Below, piece by piece: positions 18,619 to 27,491 of a stretch of DNA of 64,000 bases. The translations under genes were made by a program, and so were the position numbers. Numbering within the stretch: the first letter of the stretch is position 1; each line of letters opens with the position of its first letter. Below the pieces are notes generated by a model, which worked only from the letters and a program-made list of their open reading frames with translations, was not told where the DNA came from and made no database searches. Source of the stretch: Stutzerimonas azotifigens (lineage in GTDB: Bacteria > Pseudomonadota > Gammaproteobacteria > Pseudomonadales > Pseudomonadaceae); contig NZ_JAAMRF010000001.1 of assembly GCF_013522725.1 (NCBI RefSeq), positions 496,001 to 560,000 on the forward strand, given 5' to 3'.

Positions 18619-20769
18619 ATGAATGCACGCAAGCTCGTCGTGATTGGTCTGATCCTCGCCGCCGTGGCGAGCTTCTTTTTCTTCGACCTGGGCCAGTACC
18701 TGACGCTCGAATCGATCAAAAGGCTGCACGGGCCACTGCGGGCCGAGGTGCGCGGTCACCCCTGGTGGGCGGGGGCGCTTTTCTTCCTGGCTTATGCGGG
18801 GCTGACCGCTTTTTCATTTCCCGGCACCGTCGTCCTGACGTTGCTGGGAGGTGCACTGTTTGGCCTGATCGGAGGCACGTTGCTGGTCTCGTTCGCCTCC
18901 ACGGTCGGCGCTGCGATAGCGATGCTGATGAGCCGGTTCATGATGCGCGACTGGTTTCAGAAGCGATTCGGCAGACACATTGCCGGCATCGACCGTGGAT
19001 TGGCCCGCGACGGGCCGCTGTATCTGTTCTCGCTGCGCTTGATGCCGGTCATTCCGTTCGTGCTCCTGAATCCGGCATTGGGGTTGACCCGGGTGAAGTT
19101 CTGGACCTTCTGGTGGACGACCTGGGCGGGGATGCTGCCGGGCAACGCGGTCTACGTTGCGGCAGGCCGTGAACTGGCACGCATCGACTCGCTATCGGGA
19201 ATTCTTTCGCCCAGCATGATCACCACCCTTGTGCTGCTGGGGGTGTTTCCGCTGCTAGCCAACAAGTTGCTGGGTGTCTACAAGGCCCGCAAGGCTTACA
19301 AGGGCTGGCGCAAGCCCAAGCGCTTCGAGCGCAACCTGATCGTGATTGGCGCCGGCGCCGGTGGGCTGGCGGCGGCCGAGCTTGCAACATCGATGAAGGC
19401 CAGGGTCACGCTGATCGAAAGGAAATCCCTCGGCGGGGACAGCCTCAACACGGGCAGCGTACCGTCCAAGGCCCTGATCCGCTCCGCCCGGCTGGCGCAC
19501 GAGATGGCGCGCGGCGAGCGTTTGGGTCTTGTCGAGGCGCGCGGCAAGGTCGATTTCGCCGCGGTGATGGAACGGGTGCGCGCTGTGATCGAGGCAGTCG
19601 CCTTGCATGATTCGGTGGAGCGCTACGAGAAGCTCGGTGTCGAGGTCATCGCGGGGGAGGCCAGGGTCGTCTCGCCGTGGGAGGTGGAGGTGGACGGTCG
19701 CACCCTGAGCGCGCGCAACCTGATCATTGCCACCGGCAGCCGACCCACGATGCCGGACATACCCGGGCTCGCCGATGTCGAGCCGCTGACTTCCGACTCG
19801 GTGTGGAGTCTGCGCCAGCGGCCCGAGCGCCTGCTGGTGCTGGGCGGTGGTCCGGTGGCCTGTGAGCTGGGGCAGGCCTTCCAGCGCCTGGGCAGCCAGG
19901 TAACGCTGGTCCACCGAGGCGATCGGCTGCTCGCGTGCGAGGAGCCGGAAGCGGGCGAGGTGATAGCACAGACGTTGCGCGCCGAGGGCATGGACGTGCG
20001 CCTGGGGCATGTGCCGCAGCGTTTCGAGGTCAGGGACGGCGAGCGGCGGATGGTTTGCCAGGCCCCCCATGGCAGCGAGCTGAGCCTGCCCTTCGACGAG
20101 GTGTTGGTGGCGGTGGGCCGCAGCGCCAATCTGGAAGGCTTCGGGCTCGAACAGCTCAGGCTTGAGCCGGGTGAGGACGGTACCCTGGAGGTCAACGAGT
20201 ACCTCGCCACGCGCATGCCGAATATCTACGCTATAGGTGACGTGGCCGGACCCTATCGGTTCACCCACATGGCGGCGCGCCAGGCCCGGTACGCGGTCTT
20301 CAACGGCCTGTTCGGCATGTTCTGGCGATTGAAGATGAGCTACCGGGTCACGCCGAGGGCCACCTTCACGTCACCGCAAGTCGCCAGGGTCGGGCTCTGC
20401 GAGCACGAGGCGCGCGAGCAGGACGTGGAATTCGAGGTGACCCGTTTCGACCTTGCCGAGCTCGACCGCGCCATCGCCGACGAGGCTCCAGACGGATTCG
20501 TGAAAGTGCTCACCGTACCGGGCAAGGACCGCATTCTCGGGGTGACCGTGGTCGGCGAGCACGCCAGCGAGACGATCACCGAATTCGTCATGGCGATGAA
20601 GCACAAGATCGGGCTGAAGAAATTGCTGGAGACGGTGCACATCTACCCCACCTTCGCTGAAGCCAACCATTCGCTGGCGACCGTCTGGAAGCGCGACCAT
20701 GCACCGCAACGCCTGCTCCGCTGGGCGGAGCGCATCAATCGCAGGCGCGTCAGCGAGCCGCCGGCCTAA
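18619..20769 (+). CDS. VTT/DedA membrane domain fused to a pyridine-nucleotide-disulfide-type flavoprotein, redox cysteines lost
   Basis: A 716-residue fusion. Residues 1-235 hold a signal-anchor-like helix and a VTT/SNARE-associated (DedA-like) membrane domain with FSFPGTVVLTLLGGALFG and LPGNAVYVAAGRE. Residues 236-716 form an FAD/NAD-dependent oxidoreductase with LIVIGAGAGGLAAAE, the second Rossmann motif VLGGGPVACELGQAF, and IYAIGDVAG. The CxxxxC redox centre typical of the Lpd/MerA family reads GGDSLNTGSVPSKAL here. Both cysteines are Ser (275 and 280, codons AGC and AGC). The C-terminal active-site HxHPTxxE reads HIYPTFAE with Tyr676. FAD and NAD binding look intact, so it may pass hydride to a non-thiol acceptor such as a quinone. 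Function is unknown. A start at 18571 is possible but less likely. Confidence 0.85.
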   Translation: MNARKLVVIGLILAAVASFFFFDLGQYLTLESIKRLHGPLRAEVRGHPWWAGALFFLAYAGLTAFSFPGTVVLTLLGGALFGLIGGTLLVSFASTVGAAIAMLMSRFMMRDWFQKRFGRHIAGIDRGLARDGPLYLFSLRLMPVIPFVLLNPALGLTRVKFWTFWWTTWAGMLPGNAVYVAAGRELARIDSLSGILSPSMITTLVLLGVFPLLANKLLGVYKARKAYKGWRKPKRFERNLIVIGAGAGGLAAAELATSMKARVTLIERKSLGGDSLNTGSVPSKALIRSARLAHEMARGERLGLVEARGKVDFAAVMERVRAVIEAVALHDSVERYEKLGVEVIAGEARVVSPWEVEVDGRTLSARNLIIATGSRPTMPDIPGLADVEPLTSDSVWSLRQRPERLLVLGGGPVACELGQAFQRLGSQVTLVHRGDRLLACEEPEAGEVIAQTLRAEGMDVRLGHVPQRFEVRDGERRMVCQAPHGSELSLPFDEVLVAVGRSANLEGFGLEQLRLEPGEDGTLEVNEYLATRMPNIYAIGDVAGPYRFTHMAARQARYAVFNGLFGMFWRLKMSYRVTPRATFTSPQVARVGLCEHEAREQDVEFEVTRFDLAELDRAIADEAPDGFVKVLTVPGKDRILGVTVVGEHASETITEFVMAMKHKIGLKKLLETVHIYPTFAEANHSLATVWKRDHAPQRLLRWAERINRRRVSEPPA

Positions 20770-20804
20770 CTCGCTTGTGGCGCGGGGCCGGAACCGAGTC
20801 TGGC

Positions 20805-22022
20805 TCAGGGCTTGGCAGACACCGCTGCGTTGGCGGTGGCCGGCTGGCTGGTCCAGGCCCAGAAGAAGATCGCCAGCCCGCATACGGCCATTGCCGCGCC
20901 GATGTAACCGGTGGAGGTCCAGCCGAAGCCGGCGGTGATGGCCAGCCCGCCGAGCCAGGGGCCCAGGGCGTTGGCGACGTTGAACGCGGCGTGGTTGGAG
21001 GCAGCGGCCAGCGTCTGGGCGTCGGCCGCCACGTCCATCAGATGCGTCTGCAGGGCAGGGGACAGGGCGACCATGGTGCCCACCGCGAACAGCGCCGGCA
21101 GCACCGTCCACAGCGAATGGGTAGCCAGCGGGAAGACCAGCAGCACCGCCGTGCTCCACAGCAGCAGCCAGGCCACCGCCTTGAATTGCAGGCGGTCGAA
21201 CAGCCAGCCGCCAGCCAGATTGCCAATGATTCCGCCCAGGCCGAAGGCCGCCAGCCCGAGGGGGATCCAGCCGGGGCTGACCTGGGTCACTTCCAGCAGC
21301 GTCGGGGCGAGGTAACTGAACACGCAGAACATCCCGGCAAAGCCGATCGAACTGATGGCCAGCGCCAGCCAGACCGGCTTGCGGTTGAACGCGCGCAGTT
21401 CGCGCATCGGATCGTTACGCGGCTCGTCGCGGTTGAGCGGCAGGAAGATCGCCACCAGCGCCACCGTCAGCAGGGCGATCGCTGCGACCAGCGCAAACGC
21501 GTAGCGCCAGCTCAGCCACTGGCCCAGCCAGGTCGCCGCTGGGTTGCCGATCAGCATGGCGATGGTCAGACCGGCCAATACCCGGCTGACCGCCTGGGCC
21601 CGCTTGTGCGGCGGCACCATCGAGGCGGCTACCAGGGTGGCGACGCCGAAGTAGGCGCCATGGGGCAGGCCGGTGATGAAGCGAAACGCCAGCAACGTGT
21701 GATAGTCGGGCGCTAGCGCGCTGGCCAGATTGCCCAGGGCGAAGAAACCCATCAGCAACAGCAGCAGATGGCGACGGGGAAGCCTGGAACCGAGTATCGC
21801 CAGGAGCGGGGCACCCACCACCACGCCCAGCGCGTAGGCGCTGATGACATGGCCGACTTGCGGTTCGGTAATGCCCAGGCCCTGCGCCACGTTGGGCATC
21901 AGCCCCATGATCGTGAACTCGCCGGTGCCGATGCCGAAACCGCCCATGGCCAGGGCGAATTCGAGCAACAGCACGGCCCGCGGTGAAAGGCGTGGCGAAG
22001 CCGCCGTGGCCGGTTCCGTCAT
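20805..22022 (-). CDS. MFS transporter (DHA1 / sugar-efflux type)
   Basis: A 405-residue inner-membrane protein with about 12 helices. It shows the MFS motif A region GSRLPRRHLLLLLMG after helix 2 and the start GFGIGTGEFTIMGLMPNVAQ, which is typical of AraJ/YdhP-like arabinose or purine-efflux members. AGGTTG lies 5 bases before the ATG at 22022, which is preferred over an ATG 12 bases upstream. Substrate prediction is not safe. It is convergent with the VTT-flavoprotein gene. Confidence 0.87.
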   Translation of the reverse strand: MTEPATAASPRLSPRAVLLLEFALAMGGFGIGTGEFTIMGLMPNVAQGLGITEPQVGHVISAYALGVVVGAPLLAILGSRLPRRHLLLLLMGFFALGNLASALAPDYHTLLAFRFITGLPHGAYFGVATLVAASMVPPHKRAQAVSRVLAGLTIAMLIGNPAATWLGQWLSWRYAFALVAAIALLTVALVAIFLPLNRDEPRNDPMRELRAFNRKPVWLALAISSIGFAGMFCVFSYLAPTLLEVTQVSPGWIPLGLAAFGLGGIIGNLAGGWLFDRLQFKAVAWLLLWSTAVLLVFPLATHSLWTVLPALFAVGTMVALSPALQTHLMDVAADAQTLAAASNHAAFNVANALGPWLGGLAITAGFGWTSTGYIGAAMAVCGLAIFFWAWTSQPATANAAVSAKP

Positions 22023-22084
22023 TTCCAACCTCATGATCGATTGCGTGAACGCGCGTTGCGTTTGGTCAACGCAAGCGCTCAAGG

Positions 22085-22102
22085 GCGGGCCTTGCGGCCC
22101 GC
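22085..22102 (-). terminator. GC-rich hairpin after the aldo/keto reductase gene
   Basis: GCGGGCC (22085-22091) and GGCCCGC (22096-22102) form a perfect 7-bp stem with a 4-base loop, 75 bases past the aldo/keto reductase stop and before the MFS start. No T-run follows, so this is a weak call. Confidence 0.4.
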
Positions 22103-22176
22103 TCGAAGGGGGAGAATGTTGAGTGGTTTCGTCAGCATTTACAAAGTGTTTCTGTTCGGCCGGCAAGCAGGCGCGG

Positions 22177-23163
22177 TTAGCTTCGCGCCGGCGGTGCCAT
22201 GAACTCGGGGCCGACCGGCTCCTTGACGTGATCGGCAAGCAGCGCGTCGATGTCCTTGAGGTCCTGCTCGCTCAGGCGCCAGCCGAAGGCGTCGTCGATG
22301 CCGTTGAGCTGGTCCGGGCGGCGTGCGCCCCACAGCGCGATGGTTGGACCCTGCTCGAGCACCCAACGGATCGCCAGCGCCAGCACGGACTTTCCATAAC
22401 GCTCCTGCGCCAGCGCCTTGAGCGCCTCGACGGCGGCCAGGTACTGCTCGAAACGTGGCGCGCGAAACTTCGGATCGGACTTGCGCAGGTCGTCGCCGTC
22501 GAAGGTGGTGTCGGGTTTCATCCGGCCAGACAGGAGACCGCGACACAGGGCGCCGTAGCCCAGCACAGTCAGGCCATGCTGGCGCGCATACGGCAGCACG
22601 TCTTTCTCGATCGCGCGCTCGAACAGGTTGCACGGCGGCTGGATGCTGGCCAGCGGCGCCTCACGGCGGAACGCATCCATCTGTTCTGGCGAATAGTTGC
22701 TGACGCCAATGGCGAGGATCTTGCCTTCCCGGCGCAGCTTCTCCAGCTCGGCGGCGGTCTCTTCGATGGGCACCAGCGGGTCAGGCCAGTGCACCTGGTA
22801 GAGGTCGATCCGGTCGGTGCGCAAGCGACGCAGCGAGTCCTCGATTTCCTGGCGGATGCGCTGCTGCGTGGAGTTGCGCCGCGGTCCCTGGTCGGTCCAA
22901 TCCAGGCCAAGCTTGGTGGCGATCACCGCCTGGTCGCGCACGCCCTCGAGCGCCTTGCCGACGACCTCTTCGGAATGGCCGAAGCCATATACTGGCGCCG
23001 TGTCGATCAGATTGATGCCGCGTTCCAGAGCACCTTGGATAGTGGCGATCGAACTCTGGTCGTCCGCGCCGCCCCACATCCAGCCGCCTATGGCCCAGGT
23101 GCCCAGGCCGATGCGCGATACGGGCGTGGCGATGCCCTCGATCGAAAGCGTTTCGATGGTCAT
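22177..23163 (-). CDS. Aldo/keto reductase
   Basis: A 328-residue TIM-barrel NADPH-dependent reductase. AAAGGAG precedes the ATG at 23163. The catalytic tetrad is visible as Asp and Tyr in NLIDTAPVYGFGHSEEVVGKAL, Lys in VIATKLGLDW and His in YQVHWPDP. The nucleotide-binding end has LALRWVLEQ-type sequence followed by GARRPDQL. It resembles the general-stress AKR11/YhdN-like group. Substrate is unknown. It is divergent from the EamA gene. Confidence 0.9.
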   Translation of the reverse strand: MTIETLSIEGIATPVSRIGLGTWAIGGWMWGGADDQSSIATIQGALERGINLIDTAPVYGFGHSEEVVGKALEGVRDQAVIATKLGLDWTDQGPRRNSTQQRIRQEIEDSLRRLRTDRIDLYQVHWPDPLVPIEETAAELEKLRREGKILAIGVSNYSPEQMDAFRREAPLASIQPPCNLFERAIEKDVLPYARQHGLTVLGYGALCRGLLSGRMKPDTTFDGDDLRKSDPKFRAPRFEQYLAAVEALKALAQERYGKSVLALAIRWVLEQGPTIALWGARRPDQLNGIDDAFGWRLSEQDLKDIDALLADHVKEPVGPEFMAPPARS

Positions 23164-23357
23164 GGAGGCTCCTTTTGTCTGTCCGGTGTCGGCCAGCCTG
23201 TACACGCTGGCCGGGTAAGAGTTACAGACAGCGGACGGCGTCAGGTGTGCGGGGGTTGCGGCTAGATCAGCCCGCCGCGTTTTTCGGCTTCATGGCGATC
23301 TCGACGAGAGGCTGGATAAGCCGGACTATATCTGCCCCGTTAACGACAGAGCTCGCC

Positions 23358-24287
23358 ATGACAGCCGCCACCCCACCGGCCGACCGCATCGCGCCATCCC
23401 ACCTTCCGATCTACTGCAAGCTCACCGCCGTGGCATTGCTCTGGGGCGGCACCTTCATCGCCGGACGGCTGCTGGCCGAGTCGCTGGCCCCCAGCGTGGC
23501 GGCCACCGGGCGTTTCGCCGTCGCCGTGCTTCTGCTGCTGGTGCTCACCTGGCGGGTCGAGGGCGGTCTACCACGCCTGACCCTGGGTCAGACCCTGACC
23601 ACCTTCGCACTCGGCGCGACCGGTGTTTTTCTCTACAACATCAGCTTTTTCGCAGCGTTGTCGCAGATGCCGGCCGGGCGCACGGCGCTGTTCGTCGCGC
23701 TCAATCCGATCGTCACCGCGCTGCTGCTGGCCGCACTGTTTCGCGAGCCGCTTGGCCTGCGCAAATGGACCGGCATCCTGATCGCCTTCTGCGGTGCGGC
23801 GGTCGTCATCAGCCGCGGCGACCTGCTTGGCGCGGTGCGGGACATCGGCTCGGCGGTGGGCAAGGGTGAACTCTTCATGCTTTGCGCGGTGACCAGCTGG
23901 GCCGCCTATACCCTGATCGGTCGTTATGCCCTGCGCGGGCTGTCGCCGTTGGTCACGACCACCTATGCAACGCTCTGGGGGCTTTTACTGCTCGGTATCG
24001 GCGCAATCTTCGACCCGGCCCCGCTGCAGCTCGGCAGCCTGAACTGGCAGCAGCTGGTTGCAATCCTGTATCTGGGGGCGGGCGGCACGGTGATCGGTTT
24101 CGTCTGGTACTACCAGGGCGTGCAGGCGATCGGCCCGGCGCGCACCGCTGTGTTCAACAACCTGGTACCGGTCTTCGGTGTGTTGCTGGCCACGCTGCTG
24201 CTCGATGAGCCCCTGACGTTGGCGATGTTGGTCGGCGGCGCGCTGACCATCGGCGGAGTGATGCTGACCAATCGCAGCGCGCGCTGA
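23358..24287 (+). CDS. EamA/DMT-family transporter
   Basis: A 309-residue inner-membrane protein with ten helices as two EamA repeats: LLWGGTFIAGRLLAESLAPSVAATGR in the first and GAGGTVIGFVWYYQGVQAIGPARTAVFNNLVPVFGVLLA in the second. The second-repeat motif GPARTAVFNNLVPVF is typical of the RhaT/YdcZ-like exporters. Substrate is unknown. Confidence 0.87.
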   Translation: MTAATPPADRIAPSHLPIYCKLTAVALLWGGTFIAGRLLAESLAPSVAATGRFAVAVLLLLVLTWRVEGGLPRLTLGQTLTTFALGATGVFLYNISFFAALSQMPAGRTALFVALNPIVTALLLAALFREPLGLRKWTGILIAFCGAAVVISRGDLLGAVRDIGSAVGKGELFMLCAVTSWAAYTLIGRYALRGLSPLVTTTYATLWGLLLLGIGAIFDPAPLQLGSLNWQQLVAILYLGAGGTVIGFVWYYQGVQAIGPARTAVFNNLVPVFGVLLATLLLDEPLTLAMLVGGALTIGGVMLTNRSAR

Positions 24288-24311
24288 GCACGCCGCGCGG
24301 TCTACGCTCAC

Positions 24312-24854
24312 TCAGCCGCGCGCGGCCAGGGCCTCGGCCAGTAGCTTGGGCGTGTCCTGCGCGCCCATGGTCTGGGCGGCGGCCAGCGGAGTGACGCCGT
24401 TGATGTCGGTGGTCGCCGGGTTGGCGCCGTGGCGCAGCAGCAGTTCGACGATCTCGGTGCGGTTGAACATGGCGGCCATCATCAGAGCGGTCTTGCCGTC
24501 GGGGGACGCGGCGTCGACGTCGGCACCGTGACGCACCAGCAGCTCGGCCATCGGCAGGTCGCCCTTGAAGCCGGTGCCCGCCAGCGGCGACTGGCCCGCG
24601 TCGTTGACGATGTTCGGGTCGGCGCCGCGCTCGAGCAGCACGCGGGCGGCTTCGAGGTGACCGTGGTAGCTGGCCAGCATCAGCAGGGTGTCGCCTTTCT
24701 GGTTGCGCAGGTTGGGCGGCAGATCCTTTTCCAGCAGACGGCCGAGCATCTCGGCGTCTCCCTTGCGCGCGACGTCGAAGACCTGGGTCGCGAATTCCTG
24801 CATTTCCTCTTCGCTCATCGACGACGCGGGGCCGCGGGTGGTGTCTTCCGACAT
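24312..24854 (-). CDS. Ankyrin-repeat protein
   Basis: A 180-residue protein of about four ankyrin repeats (about 30-170), with consensus pieces GDTLLMLASYHGHLEAARVLLERGADPN, DGKTALMMAAMFNRTEIVELLLRHGANP and NGVTPLAAAQTMG. There is no signal peptide, so it acts in the cytosol as a protein-binding scaffold. In some pseudomonads a similar ankyrin protein (AnkB) supports a catalase or peroxidase. Here its upstream neighbour on the same strand is a di-heme cytochrome, 113 bases away, so a linked role is possible but not shown. GGGAG precedes the ATG. Confidence 0.88.
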   Translation of the reverse strand: MSEDTTRGPASSMSEEEMQEFATQVFDVARKGDAEMLGRLLEKDLPPNLRNQKGDTLLMLASYHGHLEAARVLLERGADPNIVNDAGQSPLAGTGFKGDLPMAELLVRHGADVDAASPDGKTALMMAAMFNRTEIVELLLRHGANPATTDINGVTPLAAAQTMGAQDTPKLLAEALAARG

Positions 24855-24967
24855 GGTGTCTCCCTGGTGATATGGCCGGTGGATAGGCGGTGTTTTACCA
24901 CCATCGGTCTGACCGCAAGTAGCCGGCGCCGTGCGCTCCGATGCACGACGCCGGCACTGTCCCGCGC

Positions 24968-26353
24968 TCAGAGGGTGCGCAGGAAGGCCACCAGATCGGC
25001 CTTCTCCTGCTCGTCGAGCTGGCGCTGCAGCACCAGATTGAAGAACTCCACGGTGTCATCCAGGGTGAGCAGCCTGTCATCGTGCAGGTAGGGCGGCGAG
25101 TCCTTGATGCCCCGCAGCGTGAAGGTCTTGATCGGCCCGTCGCCGACCGCCATGCGTCCATGAACTTCGTGCGGCTCGAAGAAGCGCTCGGTTTTCAGGT
25201 TATGCATCAGGTGATCGGTGTAGTAGGGCGGCACATGGCAGCCGGCGCAGGCGCCCTTGCCGTGGAACACCTGCTCGCCACGCAGCTCCTGCTCCGTGGC
25301 GCGGGCCGGGTCCAGACGCCCCTCGAGATTCAATTTTGGGGCGGGTGGGAAGTCGAGAAGGGCCTGGAACTCACCCATGAAATGCACCTGGCTGCCACGC
25401 TCGAGCACGTTGACGCCCTTCTTCGCCGCCATCACCGGATCGCCGTCGAAGTAGGCGCCGCGCTGCTCGAACTCGGTGAAGTCCTCCACGGTTTTCAGCG
25501 CCCGTTGCGAGCCGAAGATCTGCTGGATGTTCACGCCCCGCAGAGATGGCGTGTCGAGGCGGTGGCGAAAGGCCTGGGGCCTGACGTCGCCGGCCAGGTG
25601 CGTGGCGGCATTGGTATGACCGTTGGCGTGGCAGTCGAGGCAGGCGACGCCGTTATGGGGATGCTCGCTGCGGCGATCGTCGGTGGGGTTGAATTGCTGC
25701 TGGGTGAAGGGCGTGACCAACAGTCGAAGGCCTTCGAGTTGCTTGGGATTGAGAATGCCGTTGAACAGCTCGAAGTAGTTGCGCAGGTTGACCAGCTTGC
25801 CTTGCGAGACGTCGCCCAGGTCCGGCCGAGTCGTCAGGTAGATGGGTGCCGGGAACTCGGGTAGCAGATGGTCGGGCAGGTCATAGTCCAGATCGAAGCG
25901 AGTCAGGTCGCGCTGCTCGATGCGATTGACCTCGTCGATCTGGAATTGCGGAAAGACCATGCCGCCTTCCGGGTGGTTGGGATGCGGCAGTGGCAGGAAA
26001 CCGGCCGGGAACAGCTTGCGCTCGCGGATCTCGGCGGGACTCAGGGTGGCCAGCTCGTCCCAGGTGGTGTCGGCCGGCAGCCGCACCCGTACGCCGCTCT
26101 GGATCGGCTTGCCCTTGCTCATCGTGACGCCCTCGGCCGGCCTGTCGGCCAGGTCATAGCGCTGTTCGAGCAGGGCCCTGTGCTTTTCCATGATGCCGGG
26201 CCTGGCATCGGACATCCGCTTCATGATCACGTCGAAGGGTTCCGTGATCACCACGGGCGAGTAGCTGGTGGGCGGAGCATCCGCTGCGGAGGCGGTTGCC
26301 GCTCCGAGCAGCAGGCCCAGCACGGCCGCTTGGCGGGCGAGGGCGTAGGTCAT
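24968..26353 (-). CDS. Di-heme c-type cytochrome, cytochrome-c peroxidase/MauG-like
   Basis: A 461-residue periplasmic protein with a signal peptide (MTYALARQAAVLGLLLGAAT, cut near ASA). It has two covalent heme sites: Cys238-x-x-Cys241-His242 in ACLDCHANGH and Cys369-x-x-Cys372-His373 in ACAGCHVPPYY. The order and spacing of the hemes suit the bacterial CCP/MauG superfamily. The protein is longer than classic peroxidases (about 320-350) because of a roughly 180-residue N-terminal region. It could be a peroxidase or an oxidase acting on another protein or small molecule. AGGAG precedes the ATG. Confidence 0.83.
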   Translation of the reverse strand: MTYALARQAAVLGLLLGAATASAADAPPTSYSPVVITEPFDVIMKRMSDARPGIMEKHRALLEQRYDLADRPAEGVTMSKGKPIQSGVRVRLPADTTWDELATLSPAEIRERKLFPAGFLPLPHPNHPEGGMVFPQFQIDEVNRIEQRDLTRFDLDYDLPDHLLPEFPAPIYLTTRPDLGDVSQGKLVNLRNYFELFNGILNPKQLEGLRLLVTPFTQQQFNPTDDRRSEHPHNGVACLDCHANGHTNAATHLAGDVRPQAFRHRLDTPSLRGVNIQQIFGSQRALKTVEDFTEFEQRGAYFDGDPVMAAKKGVNVLERGSQVHFMGEFQALLDFPPAPKLNLEGRLDPARATEQELRGEQVFHGKGACAGCHVPPYYTDHLMHNLKTERFFEPHEVHGRMAVGDGPIKTFTLRGIKDSPPYLHDDRLLTLDDTVEFFNLVLQRQLDEQEKADLVAFLRTL

Positions 26354-26644
26354 TGTTGTTCTCCTGTTGGTTGGCTCCTAATCGAGCCGTACCAGCAGGC
26401 CTAGCCAAGCACTAGGTGTTGTGAAAATAGGCTTGCTCTATGAGATCGATTGAGCGAGTCAACCAACGGAGCACCTTGGGCGTCAGGCCACGCCCGAAGC
26501 GGGCTCGGGAGAACCGGGCGCGGCGGCTTATGGCTTTTGCGCCAGAACCGGCCCGCACTTACGCAGAATCGAGCTAATCCGTGGCGCTTCAGGCGGGGCC
26601 GGCTGGTGTGGCAGTATCGCTGGCTACCGACCGACACGATGCCC

Positions 26645-26857
26645 ATGAAACCCGAAGACCTCGAACGCCTGGTGACCCAGACGATGCCCTACGGCAAGTA
26701 CAAGGGGCGGATCATTGCCGATCTGCCCGGCAACTACCTCAACTGGTTCGCGCGCGAGGGATTCCCGCCCGGCGACATCGGCCGGCTGCTGCAACTGATG
26801 CAGGAGATCGACCACAACGGTCTGTCGGGCCTGCTCGATCCCTTGCGCCGGCGCTGA
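26645..26857 (+). CDS. DUF3820-family small protein
   Basis: A 70-residue protein with the family signature MPYGKYKGRIIADLPGNYLNWF and a C-terminal ...LQLMQEIDHNGL...LDPLRR. DUF3820 proteins are short, widespread and of uncertain function. An ATG six bases upstream (26639) is an alternative start. The 290 bases before it show no gene or repeat. Confidence 0.82.
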   Translation: MKPEDLERLVTQTMPYGKYKGRIIADLPGNYLNWFAREGFPPGDIGRLLQLMQEIDHNGLSGLLDPLRRR

Positions 26858-26860
26858 GGC

Positions 26861-27391
26861 TTATTCCTCGCTCGCGTCGCGCAGTGCTTCGTAGGAGGGC
26901 GCGGCGTAGATGCCCACCTCGACCGCCAGCGCCATCATCCGCTCCAGGTCGCTGCGATAGACGAGCACCGCCTGTAGCGCGTTGTCCAGCGGCTCGCTGA
27001 AATCCACCAGCACATAGCCGCCCTTTTCCGGATAGAGGCTGCCCAGCTGCACCTGGATGCGGTTGAGCGCCACCAGCGGTTCGGCCTTGGCCAGCTGCTT
27101 GGGCTTGAGCACGAAGCTCACCTCGGGACCGAACGAGGCGACGATCTGGGCCAACAGCTCCTCGTAACTGTCGGCCTGGAACAGCACGGTGTCCGGCAGG
27201 CTGCCAACCACCACCCACTCGCCCAGGGGGATCGGGAAACTGTCGTCGTAGTTGATGTCCGGATTGGCCTGCAGAAAGGCTTGCGGGTCGGCGTAGGCCT
27301 GGGCCGCTTCATCGGCGATCTGTCGGATCTGGGCGTCGCTCAGGCAACCCGAGCTTATCTGGGTGATCAGTTCGACGAGCGGGGCGTTCAT
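26861..27391 (-). CDS. Conserved hypothetical protein
   Basis: A 176-residue acidic cytosolic protein, convergent with the DUF3820 gene and 3 bases from it. Sequence features are an N-terminal helical region (LVELITQISSGCLSDAQIRQI), then a mixed region with WVVVGSLPDTVLFQADSYEELLAQI and LGSLYPEKGGYVLVDFSEPLD. No signal peptide, metal motif or catalytic pattern is evident. AGGA precedes the ATG. I do not recognise a function. Confidence 0.75.
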   Translation of the reverse strand: MNAPLVELITQISSGCLSDAQIRQIADEAAQAYADPQAFLQANPDINYDDSFPIPLGEWVVVGSLPDTVLFQADSYEELLAQIVASFGPEVSFVLKPKQLAKAEPLVALNRIQVQLGSLYPEKGGYVLVDFSEPLDNALQAVLVYRSDLERMMALAVEVGIYAAPSYEALRDASEE

Positions 27392-27491
27392 GGGCGTTGT
27401 CCTGGTGGGCGTGCGGGGTGCGCAGGATAACCCAGGCCGGTCGGCGATCCACCTGTGCGAACATGGCCGCCTCGCCTGGATCGGATCACCC

